The notes: generated by a model from the sequence alone, not told the origin. A stretch of DNA of 64,000 nt from Sanguinoderma infundibulare (GCA_032821775.1 JAVLRN010000004.1:2914001-2978000); one strand, 5' to 3'. Counted from the stretch's first letter, positions 1 through 11,229 are shown. Numbers and translations are program-made.

Positions 1-408
1 GTCGCCGGTAACGCGAGAGGTTGACGCCACGGTAGGCAAGTTGTATGAACGAGTAGTGTGGTGTTCTCATGATGCTGGTGCCTGGCGTGCCACAACCCGT
101 GCCACAACCAACGTCAAAGTAAACACGAGCGATGCTTGGACGACTTCGCGGATAACAGGAAAAGTCCTGTCAACACCAATACAGAGGCTTCTTATGTCAA
201 ATACGATATTTAGGAGAGCGGGAGAACTAATAATGAGTGCCATTGCACCGAAATACCGCTGTCATAGTCGACAGGATAATCCGATCTCCTCAGTCCAACT
301 ATTTGGCAGAGGACTGGCATGCGAGTCCCCATGAAATATATCCGCGATAGGGCATAGTGCAATAACTGCAGTTTCGAAGGTGGAGCAATTGAAAGAAAAA
401 TGACTCAC
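1..408. other. No gene recognised at left edge
   Basis: This stretch should hold the next exon of the RNA polymerase III subunit gene that reads leftwards from position 1109. On the minus strand I could not find the conserved block that follows the second exon in this family. A short plus-strand ORF at 41-334 has no recognisable features. Confidence 0.5.
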
Positions 409-1109
409 GATGTACAGGATGCTTGCACGACGCCCTTGGTTGGGTCAATCTCCACGATAATACGATTCTTGCTTAGCTGTTCCTGCACAAGTATGACCTT
501 CTCCGTGCCCTTGACGATGAAGTATCCTCCAGGATCCAACGGGCACTCTGTCATGCGAGCTATCTGAGCTTCGTTGCGGCCCGTAAGTACGCACTTGTTG
601 CTCCGGAGCATGATGGGTAACCGGCCGATATTCACGTTGCTCCGACGGACGACGGTCTTCCCTCTCGTGTACTGGATAGTGACGAGAATGGGAGCGCTGT
701 ACGTGGTGTCGCGCAATCGGCATTCGTGAGGAGTGACGCTCTTGTCGATCGCGTCCGCGTCCGTCCTGTCCGGAAAGCCGACGACAATGTCTGTGTACTT
801 GAGCCAGAAGCGAGGATCGACGTCTGAGGTGACCTTGTTATTGGCCTTGAGGATGTTCTTGATATCGACATCAACGAAGTAGTTGAAGGAGTCGATGTGC
901 TGCTTCACTAATCCTTTGACTTTGAGGAAGGCCGGCAGCAGAAGCCATTTGTCCTAAACATGAGGATATGTTGCATTGAGTTGGAATGCAATAGGAAATG
1001 TTACTTACTAACACACCTCTACGCTCTTGATTGGGTCCGTGAGCCCGAGACCCCTCCAATTTTTCTGCGCAATCCTCGCCCACTCCTCCTCCTCCTCATA
1101 TCCAGCCAT
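409..1109 (-). CDS. RPC2: RNA polymerase III second-largest subunit (RPC2), 5' part only
   Basis: This encodes the N-terminus of the second-largest RNA polymerase III subunit (Rpc128/POLR3B), a catalytic-core subunit acting in the nucleus. The start is the ATG at 1109, giving an acidic [15 protein letters not shown] beginning. Exon 1 (1017-1109) and exon 2 (409-953) are joined in phase 0 across a 63-bp intron, reading SVE then [14 protein letters not shown]. Family blocks seen are [21 protein letters not shown] [47 protein letters not shown] and [13 protein letters not shown] good donor (GTGAGT) follows at 408, but no continuation is visible in the remaining 408 bases. Only about 212 of the usual roughly 1,150 residues are present. 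It may continue outside the window through an unusually long intron, or be a truncated copy. Confidence 0.88.
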
Positions 1110-1582
1110 CGGGACCGGGTCGCCTTTTGCTTGTAAGCCTGGGCCAGTCGACTCGCCCGTCCACTCGAAGGCTGCAGTTTCAGGACACGAGAAACGATCA
1201 GAACCAGCAGGATGGCGTGAAGCCCAGGGAGTTATAGTGGCAGTAGAGAGCAGGAAGCAGGGTGCGCGAAGGGCAATCCTGACCCAAATTCTGATTAGGA
1301 AGTAATCTCGATATAACCCTATGCTGGGGTCAATGCTTCCCCAGTTCCAATCTCGCGTAACCAAAATTGAATTGGTGAACCATCCTCTAGATGCCTTCAA
1401 CTTTGGCCGCAAAGGGCCGTATGCACCACATCTTCCGGCCCACTATGTCTTGGTTTCCTGCTGAAAACTGCTCTGATCGAAGTTGAGGCGGCGGCACTCG
1501 GGCGCTTCATACCATCGCGCCAGTGTGTATTGGCACACGAATTCAGACTAGTCCGCTGGTCACTCGTTGATCCTCAACCGTC

Positions 1583-3220
1583 ATGTCTTCAACCCCTCTA
1601 TCTAGGCGACAGACCGCTTGCCACAGAGTCCTCAAAATCGCGGAAATCCTGGAGGCTATATTCGACATGTTCGATCCTGAGATCCGACAGGACCGAACTA
1701 CATGCGCTCGCAGCGCCCTCGTCTCTCACATATTCACCGAACCCGCATCCCGCGTTTTCTGGAGAGACCTCACATTCCTCACACCGCTCTTCGATGTCAT
1801 CCTTCCCCCCAAAGTTCGGCTTTGCAATTTTGTTGCGTCCGTAAGTCGGCGAGAGAGCCGTCCTAGTACCTACACTGAGTGGACTTGTTGATTCAACTTG
1901 ACGGTACACCTTCAGATGCAAAACGGGGAAGCGACCATAACTCCATTTGTATGGGAGCGGTTTCTTATCTGTGGTTCCCGCATCAGGACGTTCAGCGCAG
2001 GACTCTACGGCAGTGAAGAATTTGAATTCGTTCGCCTCCTCCTCGAGCGCAATAAGGGGATGACGTTCTTGCCTAGGCTCCAGAAACTCTTGTGGTACCA
2101 AGGCGAAGGAGTTGGCACGCTGATGTGCTCGTTCGTGCCCAAGACGCTACAAAAGCTCACCATCAATCCTCCCTACTGCTTCCACCACCACGCCGCCCCC
2201 ATCTTCCCCGAGCTTTCGACCTGCTGTCCCGAACTACGCACCCTCAGGATCTCCGCTCTGCCTTACGCGATGGACGAGTTACTCGAAGACATCAGCGGAC
2301 TCAGGCATTTACGCAACCTTCATCTGCCCTCCCGGGACGAATACATCACGCCAGATGACATCGAGTATCTCGCCCAAGCCTTCTTGCTCGACAAGCTCGT
2401 AGCCTGCGTCGAAGAGTTCGAGGAGCCCGTGCCAATCAACTATCCTGGGCTGTTCGACCTTCGCTGCTCGGGTCCTTGCAAACAACTCTCCCTGCTCTTC
2501 GCCTCGCTCAACGCGCCGTCCATGGATACCCTGAAAGTATATCCCAAAGAAGACAAGCTCTTGCTATCCGAACTACAAGGCATCTTCGAGGCCATCGCCA
2601 TCCCAAACTTCGCCCCATCCATATACTATCTTGCCGTCGAGACGTCGGGACCGTCATGCCGGATTATTTCCCCTCATGAATGGCAAATACCTCCGGAGTT
2701 CATTTCTCTCGCGGACCTGGTGCGACCGTGCTTCGCTCTCGGTGCGAGCATCGAAGTATTGAAGCTCACCTTCAACCACTGCGACCGAGACATCTGCGTC
2801 ATGGTCGACGACGACGACATCCTCGCCCTTGCGCAAGGTCTCCCGAACCTGGAAGAACTCTCGATTGACTCGAGGCACGACGACGCGGTGCTCCCGTCTC
2901 CGCGGGCGCTCATCCATCTTGCTGAGCACTGTCCTCAGCTCGCTTACCTGGAGCTCGGAGGATTCACCCAAGGTGTACTCGCTCTCCCGGCCTCCCCGCC
3001 TACTCCCTCTCACCCCCTCAAGGTCATTTGGCTGGGAAAGCCGCCGAAAGCGAGTGGGGAGGTCGAGGACGTCGCAGGTTTGGCAAGATTCCTGGATTTC
3101 CTATTCCCGAACATCTACGCGCACGAGGTATTAACACGGTACGGCAATGATCGATTCCTACGAGGCAAGGGCTGGCAGCAAGTTTGGCGTGAAGTGCAAG
3201 CTCTCCAAGCGTCCAGATAA
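1583..3220 (+). CDS. F-box/LRR-like protein
   Basis: The gene has two exons, 1583-1840 and 1916-3220, joined in phase 0 across a 75-bp GTAAGT..CAG intron, giving about 520 residues. The N-terminus (HRVLKIAEILEAIFDMF, ARSALVSHIFTEPASRVFW) follows the F-box-like layout common in agaricomycetes: a short hydrophobic helix pair, then a conserved Trp. The rest has leucine-rich segments such as LQKLTI, LRTLRISALP, LRHLRNLHLP, LEELSID and LAYLELGGF, typical of an LRR-like solenoid. Such proteins are usually substrate adaptors of SCF ubiquitin ligases, but the target cannot be told from sequence. The frame is intact, unlike the related sequence at 37.2-38.6 kb. I could not test the F-box itself, so the family call rests on layout. 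Confidence 0.8.
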
Positions 3221-3574
3221 GCCGTACACTTGAATGATATTTGCTTGTGTACGTTAACTTCATCTCGTTTGCTAACTCAATCTTGCATACAGTACTATCC
3301 CATGTTGCGATTCAGATACTGACACCTATACGCTTTCATAATGTACGAGGAAAGCATGTGTTACGCTGTTAGGAGGCAACAAGGATGAATCCGGAGCAGC
3401 TGTACAAGTTAAATAGTAAACCAAGCGGCGCGTATTTCACCGTCCAAGCACTACAGGATTGCCATATGCATGAGGATACAATGACAGTAAAGAGATAGTC
3501 CGTAGAGCTTCAGTTATTAGCAGGCTACACAGCACGTACATACAATACTTCCAAGACAGCGCTACATCACATAA

Positions 3575-3676
3575 CATACTTATCAAACCCGCATACTTAT
3601 CGAACCCACATACTTATCGAACCCACATACTTATCGAACCCACATACTTATCGAACCCACATACTTATCGAACTCA
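3575..3676 (+). repeat. 17-bp tandem repeat, six copies
   Basis: Six head-to-tail copies of a 17-bp unit, CATACTTATCGAACCCA. The first (3575-3591) and last (3660-3676) copies carry single differences, and a degraded seventh may follow. It lies in the 513-bp stretch between the F-box-like gene and the 3' end of the lectin gene (3221-3733), which holds no gene that I can see. Confidence 0.95.
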
Positions 3677-3733
3677 CACAGTTATGAAGCCCATGTTCCC
3701 GAATTCCGCACATAGTCGTACCCCATTCTGTCC

Positions 3734-6700
3734 TCACATGCCCAGAACACGCGTCGTCGAGTGAACCCACTCGACAACCGACTCCGGAGCGACACCGCTC
3801 TCAGCGATCGTCGCCAGCCCGGAGACGATGGTCGAGTCCGAGGAGGACTGCATGAGCGCCCCAAGCGCACCCTCCCTGCTGACCGCCACGCCCGTCATCT
3901 CCCCGATCTGGGAGATGTGCGTCACCAGCTCGCCGACGAAGCTCCCCTGGAACACCCCAGGCACCTCCGAGGCGATCCCGGAGAACCAGAAGGACGCTTC
4001 GAGCGCATGGTTCGCGAGGCTGAGCAGGTGCTGCCGAGCCGTCCGGTCCCAGTCTGCCCCGCCGAACTTGCGGAGCCCCTCGACGTACTCGTGGGACGCG
4101 TCGATGTTGGATGCCTCGAAAGCCTCTCCGTACCCGACAGACGCGATCTTGATCGTCTCGGCGATGCTGACGCCGTAGGCGTCGAAGGCCCCGGTCTGAG
4201 GCCCGAGCATCTGGTCCGCGACCTTGAGATGTGAAGCGTGGCGTTAGCCTCATATCTCTCGAGCAGAAAGAATCGGCGCGACTCACATGCTTGACCTGAC
4301 GCTCGAACAGGATGGCCAGGTCATACAGCTGCTTGAAGTTCTGGGAGACCGCCTCGCTCTGCCCCTTGCCCTTGGCGATCAAGCCGCTCTTCCTGGCGAC
4401 GTCCCTTGCAGGGACCCGAGAGAGCTCCTCCGCGGCGCGGACGAAGGCCTCGACGCTGTCGATGGCGACCTTTGCAGCGATGTAGAGCGCGTCCTTGCGG
4501 CCCCCAGCGGCCTTGAACTCGACGTGTCCGTGCACCGTCTCGCGCGATGCGACCACGATGGATGCAGTTGATCCCCACTTGACGGATTCGTAAGACTTCG
4601 CCTGTTTGTACGACTTCGCCTGTTGGCAAACATTGGCCTGTTCGCGAACGTTGGTCTGTTCGTAATCGTTGACCTGTCCGCGAGGTTCGGTCGGTTCGCA
4701 AGGCTTGGCCGGTTCACAAGGTTCGCACTTTGCTGGCTCGCAAGGTTCGCAAGGCCTGGCTGGTTCACAGGGCTTAGCTGGTTCGTAATGTTCGCACCTG
4801 GCTGGCTCGCAAGGTTCGCACTTCACCGGTTCGCAAGGCTTGGCTGGTTCGCATGGTTCGCAGGGCTTGGCTAGCTCGCAAGGCTTGGCTAGTTCGCAAG
4901 GCTGGGCTGGTTCGCAAGGCTGGGCTGGTTCGCAAAGCTGGGCTTCGCATGGTTCGCAAGGCTGGGCTGCTTCGCATGGTTCGCAAGGCTCGATTGGTTC
5001 CCATACCAGGTTCTGCTCGACGGAAACGCTCTGCGCCAAGGAAGTTGTTCCGGCGACCACGGCCGGAGGCGACTGGATGGCCCTCGAAGTCGCTCGTTCG
5101 CACCTCGCGTTCTCCTCGACCGAAACACTCTGCTCGACGGAGCGCGTTCCGGAGGCCACGACCTGAGACGATTTTGTCACTGGTGGGGTTATCGCGGGGG
5201 ATGGCAGCGTCCAAGTGACTTCCTGCTTGACCGACTTCAACCCCTCGATGAGAGAAGGCAGTGATACCGGAGCGACACTGGCATCACGGTGGCTCCACAA
5301 AGGCTTGGAGGACCATTCAACCGAAAACCCTTGAGATGGGGATGGCGCGACTCACCATGAGGGCGAACATGTACTGGCCCTGCTGGCCAGCGAATCCGGC
5401 CAACGCCTTGCCCTTCAGTTCCCACAGCTCCATGGTCGTACCCTTGGCTCCGAACGTCTGCGACTCGCGACCTGCGAAGAGAGGAGGATCCGCGTTAGGA
5501 CAATGGCAAGTTGTCGATGGCTGGTGGAATTGTGCACTCGCCTTTAGATGTCACGAACTTCAGGGATTGCATGACGTCCGAGTTCGCGGCAGCCCACACT
5601 TGCACAATGTCCTCGCCTGTATGGACACCGAGGTCAAAGTCAGTGACCACCATCAGAATGAGCGAACACAGTCGAATAAACTCGCACCATCCTCAAGAGC
5701 GAACTCGGTAAGACCACCCCCCATTCCTCCGTGCATGGGCGTACGAGTGCCGTCGGTAAACTCGAAAGAGACGCAGTCTAGCCAGTCTCCAGACCGGATG
5801 AAGACCTTCTTGATCTGCTTCTGATCGGCGCCCCAGCTGAGGTCTGGTCGACACCGAGAAACACCATCAGCTCGCGAGCGGCCCTCGATGGCGCGCAACC
5901 ACTTACCGTTGTAGTAGCTGCCCTTCGTCCACATGCCGAGGAAGTGACCGGATGCCAACCAGAACCCGACAGGGTTCGGCACGCACCACGAGAACTGGTT
6001 GGTGAACACCCACTGATTGATGACCTGCGCCGATCACATGTTAACGAGGTCGCAAGCTCGTGAGTTCAAAACGCAAACCTTGTCGGCGCCGCTCCAGTAC
6101 ACATTGATGGACATCTTGTCGGGGTTGTCCCAGAAGCGGATCATGGCGGCGAGCGTAGAGTTTGGCGCAACGTTTTCGACGGTCTCGCCCCTGGCGACGG
6201 ACTCGTTAGTGCAAGTGGCATGTATAAAGACGGGCGCAAGACGAACCGCTGCCAAGTGTTGACGTCCCAGTCCCAGTAGTAACCGACAATGGTACTGTCA
6301 TCTTGCAGATAGACTCTGGTGTGAAAGCGATCATTTCCAAGGCCCCAGCTGACCGCTGCCAGGGAGCCTAGGTTGGGGTTGCTGACGCTGACTTGGAATT
6401 CGCCGGTAGTCCTGTCGTTCGGAAGTCTCAGTCACAGAACGCCGCGGAACACTCGGGCAGCTAATGCCATTCACATACCAGTCTCCCCCCAAGAAACTTC
6501 CAGTGTAAAGCTTGACGACATTGGGACTGTTTTGGTAGAACAACTTCACGACGTTGAGTTCTGCGGCGAGGAGCGAGCTCACGGTGAACATCGCATTAGT
6601 TAGGCGGAAAGGGGCAGTGACTAACCGCAGGGGCACCAGGTTGTAGCCGCGAATCCACAGCCGGGAGCGACCTTGACAAGGCGGACGGCGTCCTCCCACT

Positions 6701-7346
6701 TCCAATCCGTCGCCTTCCTACTCAAACGAAGGGAAGTTCCTGGTGAGTAATAGTGAATGTGGTATTTGTCGGGCAACGCACCGGTAGCACAAGTAGTTGT
6801 CCGGGTCTTGGAAAAAGAAGATAACTTTCCGGGCGTCAAAGGTGTACACGGCGGACATGTTGGTGCCGGGGAGCGCCATCTGTTCAAAACCGCTGTCGTG
6901 GTAGGGAGGGTAGAGAAGAAGGCGGATGGAGCCGCTAGCCTGCTGATAGAACAGCCCAGACAGTGCGCCGTTGTTGCCCTCGATAGCGCACAGAGACGAG
7001 CGAGAGTCGCACGTCGCCTGGAACTGGCCTGTATTGCACTGGTGAACATCTCCTGTTCATAGACGGCAAAAGCAAAGGTCCAACCTTGAACCCAACCCTC
7101 GCTCTGGTCTGCAGTGGTACCAGAACCGGAATCATGACTGGTCTTGCGGTTTGCAGTGACCACGTCGCGGAACTGAGTGTTATTGGTGGCCTCGCGTATG
7201 ATCCCGTCGCCAGACTGAGAGTATATACGGATGCCAGCGTTGAAGCCAACGGCAGAGAGAGAGGCGATGCGCTGCTTGACAACCACGTAAGCGTTAGCAC
7301 TGGGGAAGGGTGCACAGGGCTCGTAGCTCACCTGAGTGTATGCCAT
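3734..7346 (-). CDS. Four-part lectin fusion: fucolectin-like propeller, jacalin-like domain, PCEP repeats, helical tail
   Basis: Thirteen exons close in phase to 956 residues: 7332-7346, 7085-7271, 6782-7028, 6626-6717, 6479-6560, 6247-6411, 6079-6190, 5907-6024, 5688-5843, 5542-5616, 5356-5471, 4287-5303 and 3734-4222. Residues 6-340 resemble fungal fucose-specific lectins of the AAL type, with repeated blade motifs such as GIRIYSQSGDGIIRE, ALSGLFYQQASGSIRLL, RVYLQDDSTIVGYYWDW and INVYWSGAD. Residues 341-455 form a jacalin-like domain (FTDGTRTPMHGGMGGG, LKFVTSKGRESQTFG, GFAGQQGQYMFAL). Residues 558-663 are a Pro-Cys-Glu-Pro repeat tract, and about 700-956 look alpha-helical with no family I recognise. 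No signal peptide is visible; the first exon codes only MAYTQ. Carbohydrate binding is likely, perhaps in defence or development, but the tail's role is unknown. One intron has a GC donor. Confidence 0.88.
4682..4997 (-). repeat. Coding tandem repeat (Pro-Cys-Glu-Pro units) in the lectin fusion
   Basis: Residues 558-663 of the lectin fusion consist of degenerate EPCEPCEPA / AKPCEP / AQPCEP units, with Cys every three to six residues. At DNA level the unit is a roughly 15-18 bp GC-rich word based on GGTTCGCAAGGCT. Open reading frames on the opposite strand here are by-products of the repeat. Confidence 0.9.
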
Positions 7347-7390
7347 GGCGGAGAAATGCGTTGTTTGCCTGGTCTGCCTCGACCCGAATA

Positions 7391-7400
7391 GCTTTTATAC
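7391..7400 (-). promoter_or_regulatory. TATA box of the lectin fusion gene
   Basis: On the minus strand the sequence reads GGTATAAAAGC about 45-55 bases before the ATG at 7346. That is a canonical TATA element at a workable distance, with a very short leader. Confidence 0.6.
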
Positions 7401-7619
7401 CTTCAACTTGAGGTTTTCGCCTCCGTGTTCGCTGGACCTCCGCACGGATGAAACAGGGACATTCTTCGAGCCGACCTTACCGCCATGACTTTTGACATCG
7501 ATGCCTCCGGAAGCGGTTGTTTGAATCGATGGCGTCCCTGTCTATGGAACGTAGAGAGTGCAGGGCCATGGACAGACATCCGTTCGGGGAAGTTAAGGCC
7601 GTATTCTGAATGTAAAGAT

Positions 7620-8078
7620 TCAAGCACTCAAGCGACAGATCAACGATCGTCGGCCGAGGGTCGAGGCTTCTCTGCAGATGTCGCAAACCAGTACCTGAAG
7701 TACGTTAGCGCAAGCGAAACACTCATCCAAAATATACTTGCGCGCCCACCTGTCGTGGTCGAGGCCCAAGGTTGAACCGGAGAGGAACAAGCCGCCATCA
7801 TGAATTGACATGCAAGTCCTCTGTAGACCTGACGCATCTATCCTACGGAAGACTGGAATGAACGAGTAGGCAGCTGCGAGCCAGGGCCAGGAACACTTGT
7901 CATTATTCGGTTCAAGCACAGGTCGCGGTTTGTTCAGCCCTTTCCACGACGCGGCTGGCTTGAAACCAGTGCCCAGATCCAATGCGGGATGTATAGGCCA
8001 GTTAGCCAGTAAGTCTACGTCTCCAACGAATACGCATCCACATGGACCAGAGGAATCCGTTTCGAATGCCGGCTGCAT
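7620..8078 (-). CDS. Hypothetical protein fragment
   Basis: An open frame of about 150 residues with ordinary amino-acid composition (LDLGTGFKPAASWKG, RPVLEPNNDKCSWPWLAAAY, SIHDGGLFLSGSTLGLDHD). It looks like translated protein rather than a chance ORF. A plausible donor follows VLQ near 7697, suggesting the true exon ends there. I do not recognise the family and found no convincing upstream or downstream exons, so this may be a fragment of a decayed gene. The region just to the left (7401-7619) has no supported gene. Confidence 0.35.
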   Translation of the reverse strand: MQPAFETDSSGPCGCVFVGDVDLLANWPIHPALDLGTGFKPAASWKGLNKPRPVLEPNNDKCSWPWLAAAYSFIPVFRRIDASGLQRTCMSIHDGGLFLSGSTLGLDHDRWARKYILDECFACANVLQVLVCDICREASTLGRRSLICRLSA

Positions 8079-8694
8079 TCAAGACGCGCGAATGACACGA
8101 TTACCGCCAACTTCGGTGTGCAGTTGTCAGCGGCGACAGCGTGCGCCGATCCGATAACCGGGCAGACGCACAAGAATATTGGAGGCTCCTACAGTAGGGA
8201 AATTGTTTAGCATAGGATGTGCAATACATGCTATAGGAGAGGAACAGGGATGGATTTTGAAGACGTGCTTACCTCGGCCAGACAAAGTGGAAGTGTCTAC
8301 CATCACTTTGTCGAGTCAACTTCCAAAGCCAACTTGAACAAGAGAAGATACCCACGATTACCAGTTCCCATTCCGGTACACAGCGAATCCCAAGGAAGAT
8401 ACAAACAAGTCATTGAGCAGTGGGATCATCGTCGTGATGGACAACAGCGGCGAGAAGTTCAAGTTGCCAACTGGCTTCTGCAAGTTACGTTTGGGCGCTT
8501 ATACATTACCAAAAGCGGGGATCCCTCGTGCTCGCGACTCGCGACTGTAAGCATTGAAGGCTGAAGCACTGGCAGAGCGAGCTATCGACTGGCGGAAATA
8601 GTTGGTCTACTAGGAGCAGGAGTTCCGACGAACTTCACTCGGGTAATCGCGATTCACTGTCTTAAACTACGGGATAATGCGTATGGAGTGTATA
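8079..8694. other. No supported gene
   Basis: An ORF at 8217-8564 lacks recognisable motifs. Another plus-strand frame around 8380-8550 reads GIIVVMDNSGEKFKLPTG, which hints at decayed coding sequence, but it cannot be assembled into a gene. Confidence 0.4.
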
Positions 8695-9079
8695 TTAGGT
8701 CGGAGATCTAATGATGTAAACATGGTCAAGCAGGCTTTGATGTGAATTAAAGCTCCGCTAGCGCGTCCATTCGTTCGCCGCGTGACGGCTGGCAACCTTC
8801 CATCCCTTTCCACTTCCTCAGGTTCTTATACACACCTACTGCAATCTCATATGGACGATAACACGTTAACGTTTATACAACGACCACAAGAGTGCTTCTA
8901 GGATGACAGGAACGAAAGCAAGGCGATGTCTTCGTTCTAGAACCTGACCTGGCTGTGAGTTGACTCCACGTCCGAACTCAAATCTCTAATGCGCATGGAG
9001 CGTCAGCCCGACGTTATTTGCATTCCAGAATAGCTGACATGGAGGCCGACGCTGCCTCAGTGTCAGCCACTATCCAGCC

Positions 9080-9089
9080 CATATAATAC
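9080..9089 (+). promoter_or_regulatory. TATA element of orphan gene copy A
   Basis: The sequence CCCATATAATACAGGC lies about 95 bases upstream of the ATG at 9179. It is conserved at the same distance in copies B (16934-16943) and C (22725-22734). Confidence 0.6.
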
Positions 9090-9178
9090 AGGCGTGAAGT
9101 CGGCTGCATAGGCAGTTACTCTTTCGACCTCTCCGGCCACCTCCTCCCCTCCCGACTCCCACGTCCATCCTCGGCACC

Positions 9179-10714
9179 ATGTTGTCTCGCCTCAGCAACA
9201 TTCGCTCTGCATTCGGCCGCCACGAACCCGCCGGAGAGCAGAAAGCGGGCTTCAAGTTTGGCGCCGCCAACCAGTTCCAGGACGCAGCGCGTCCTCGGCA
9301 GCGCGGCTGGGTCGGTGTCGACCGCACCAAGATCAAGACCGCGACGGACAGACTCATCGTCAACATCCGTCGACCTCGGCAAGGATCGCCTCCGACTTCG
9401 TCAGGCATCGAACTCCAGGAAGAATACGTGCCGACCGCGACGACCTCTTCCGGCCCGAGAGTCAAGTTCGACCTGAGTGTTTTCGCGACGCTGAGGCGTC
9501 CTGCCTCTTTGTCCGCGGCAGTCCTTGTGGATGAGCGTCCCCAGGAACTCGAGGCTGGCGCAGACGACCAAGGAGCGGACATCCTGCGGCTCAGCGGTGG
9601 ACTCGAGCTCGGTCTTTCCTTGTCCTCATCGGCGTCCTCCTCGAACTCGGATACTGCGACCACTGGTGTGAAGACTCCGTCTGCCATCGCTACCGGCCGA
9701 GTCGTCAGGGAGGATCAGGCCAATGGACGCCTTCCTGCGCTCGCGTCAGTTGCCACGCTTGCCTGCTTGCCACGCGATGACATCCACAGGAAGGAGGACC
9801 TGCAGTCCATGCCGTCTGGACAGGTGCGTTCATTTTGTGTATCTAGTTCAATCTAAACTGGTGCTCATGATGGGGACATTCTTGCTGATCAGCACCCCAA
9901 TCCCAACGCTTCATCGGCTATCCGAGCCTCTCCCTCCGAATTCGCTGTGATCTGTCAGCGACACATCGATATCTTTCGTGCTCAGCACCCTGGTGACGTT
10001 TCCTCCGAGGGTTGGGATATCAAGACGCCCGAGATCACGCCGAAGCTCCCTCCTGCCGACCTCTGGACAGCAGAGGCGATGCGCCGTCAAGGTGCCGCTT
10101 GGTCTTGCGGCGACGCTTCGCCCCCGTCTCCCCTCCGCAAGCGGCAGGGATGGGACGAATTCTGGACGTACTGGAAGAGATCATGTAAAGAGGAGCTTGG
10201 GATCGTCTGCCATCTGAACGACGCTGGGCAGGTCTTCTGGACACTGGACGACGACGAGAACCCGGTCCCGGCCGTTCCCTCTGCCCACAGCCTATGCTAC
10301 TCTGAGCCTGTCGGATCGGAAGCGACCATTACTCCTGCCAGCGACCAAAACCTCCCTAGGTACTTATGCGGCGTCACGCCAGACAACAGCCTGCAAGTTG
10401 TTTTCGCTCCTGGCCCTGCTGATGAGGACTCGGGCGAATCTGAGACCTTCGGATCTAGCGATGCCGAGGACGACGATGACGACGCGGTCTCTTGGGCTTT
10501 CGTCGAGATCCCGGGCGAAGATGATGGGCCGCCTGTCTTGTCCAAGTCTTCCGCGCTGCACCGTCGGATCCGCGTTCGGTTCCCCATAGCTCGCCATCGG
10601 GCTTCCTCCACTTCGGATTCTGCTCCCGCCCCTCATATCTCTGTTCCTCGCTCCTCGCTCCGATCGTACTTCTCCCGCCTGACGAAGAAGATCGGAAAAC
10701 GCTGGTCTGACTGA
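9179..10714 (+). CDS. Orphan protein, copy A
   Basis: Exons 9179-9823 and 9893-10714 are joined in phase 0 across a 69-bp GTGCGT..CAG intron, giving 488 residues. I do not recognise the family. There is no signal peptide or membrane segment. The N-terminal half is Ser/Thr/Ala-rich and probably disordered (SLSSSASSSNSD). The second exon carries the most structured stretch, around GWDEFWTYWKRSCKEELG and GQVFWTLDDDENP, then an acidic tract (SSDAEDDDDDA) and a basic end (YFSRLTKKIGKR). Two further copies lie at 17.0-18.6 and 21.1-22.6 kb. All three keep the frame, the intron and the promoter element, which argues for a working gene under selection. Function cannot be inferred. Confidence 0.82.
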
Positions 10715-10870
10715 TATGTGTCGCGCATCAAACTGACTGTCGCTCCCCACCTCCGCCTTCTCTCCCTCCTCGGACCTCCCTCGTCCGCATCATATCAGAG
10801 CCATCTGTTGTCTCCTCTCTGATGGTTTCCCATCGTGTTTCCTCTCCCTCTAGCGACGTATACTACGCAA

Positions 10871-11229
10871 GTATAAACGAACCCCATGGTTGTCTCAGAG
10901 ATTCGTCATTAGGCCTTGTTCGCCGGTGTTTACTATCCATAGTGTCTCGCTGCCAATAGGTTTTCTTTTGGAGTCGCTCCATCTCGAATCATTGAGAGCT
11001 CGAGCATCCGCATACATGGCAGTGCGAGACCGGACAGCTGTCCTGGAGGTTCTGCCCCTTTGATTGACAGATGCTGGATGCATTGATGGCTGTGCTCTCC
11101 ACTGCCTCGCTTCTTTTCCCTTCCTGCCAGCTGGCTGGCAGGGAGTCAAGACAACGGTACCGCCGTTGTATCGACGATGAGGCGAGTCCGATCTTCCCCT
11201 ATGCCCCTTACCCTTCAAGGTGAACCGTC
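10871..11229. other. Intergenic, no gene seen
   Basis: About 360 bases between the orphan copy A unit and the membrane-protein gene. A minus-strand ORF here (10895-11218) has no protein-like features. Confidence 0.5.

Larger units (their letters stand above)
8695..10870 (+). repeat. Dispersed copy A of the orphan-gene repeat unit
   Basis: This segment is a diverged copy of the repeat arms at 16.6-18.8 and 20.8-23.1 kb. It starts with the shared block TTAGGTCGGAGATC (8695-8708) and contains the same upstream region with TATA element, the same two-exon gene and a similar 3' flank. Divergence from copies B and C is obvious in every part, so it separated earlier than B and C did. Confidence 0.85.

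Noticed and set aside
4840..5218. Plus-strand ORFs with Gln-Gly-Leu-Ala-Ser-Ser repeats
   Set aside because: They are the complement of the Pro-Cys-Glu-Pro repeat in the lectin fusion, whose minus-strand exons close in phase.
8217..8564. 115-codon plus-strand ORF
   Set aside because: No motifs, no splice partners, and a competing frame in the same place looks slightly more coding.
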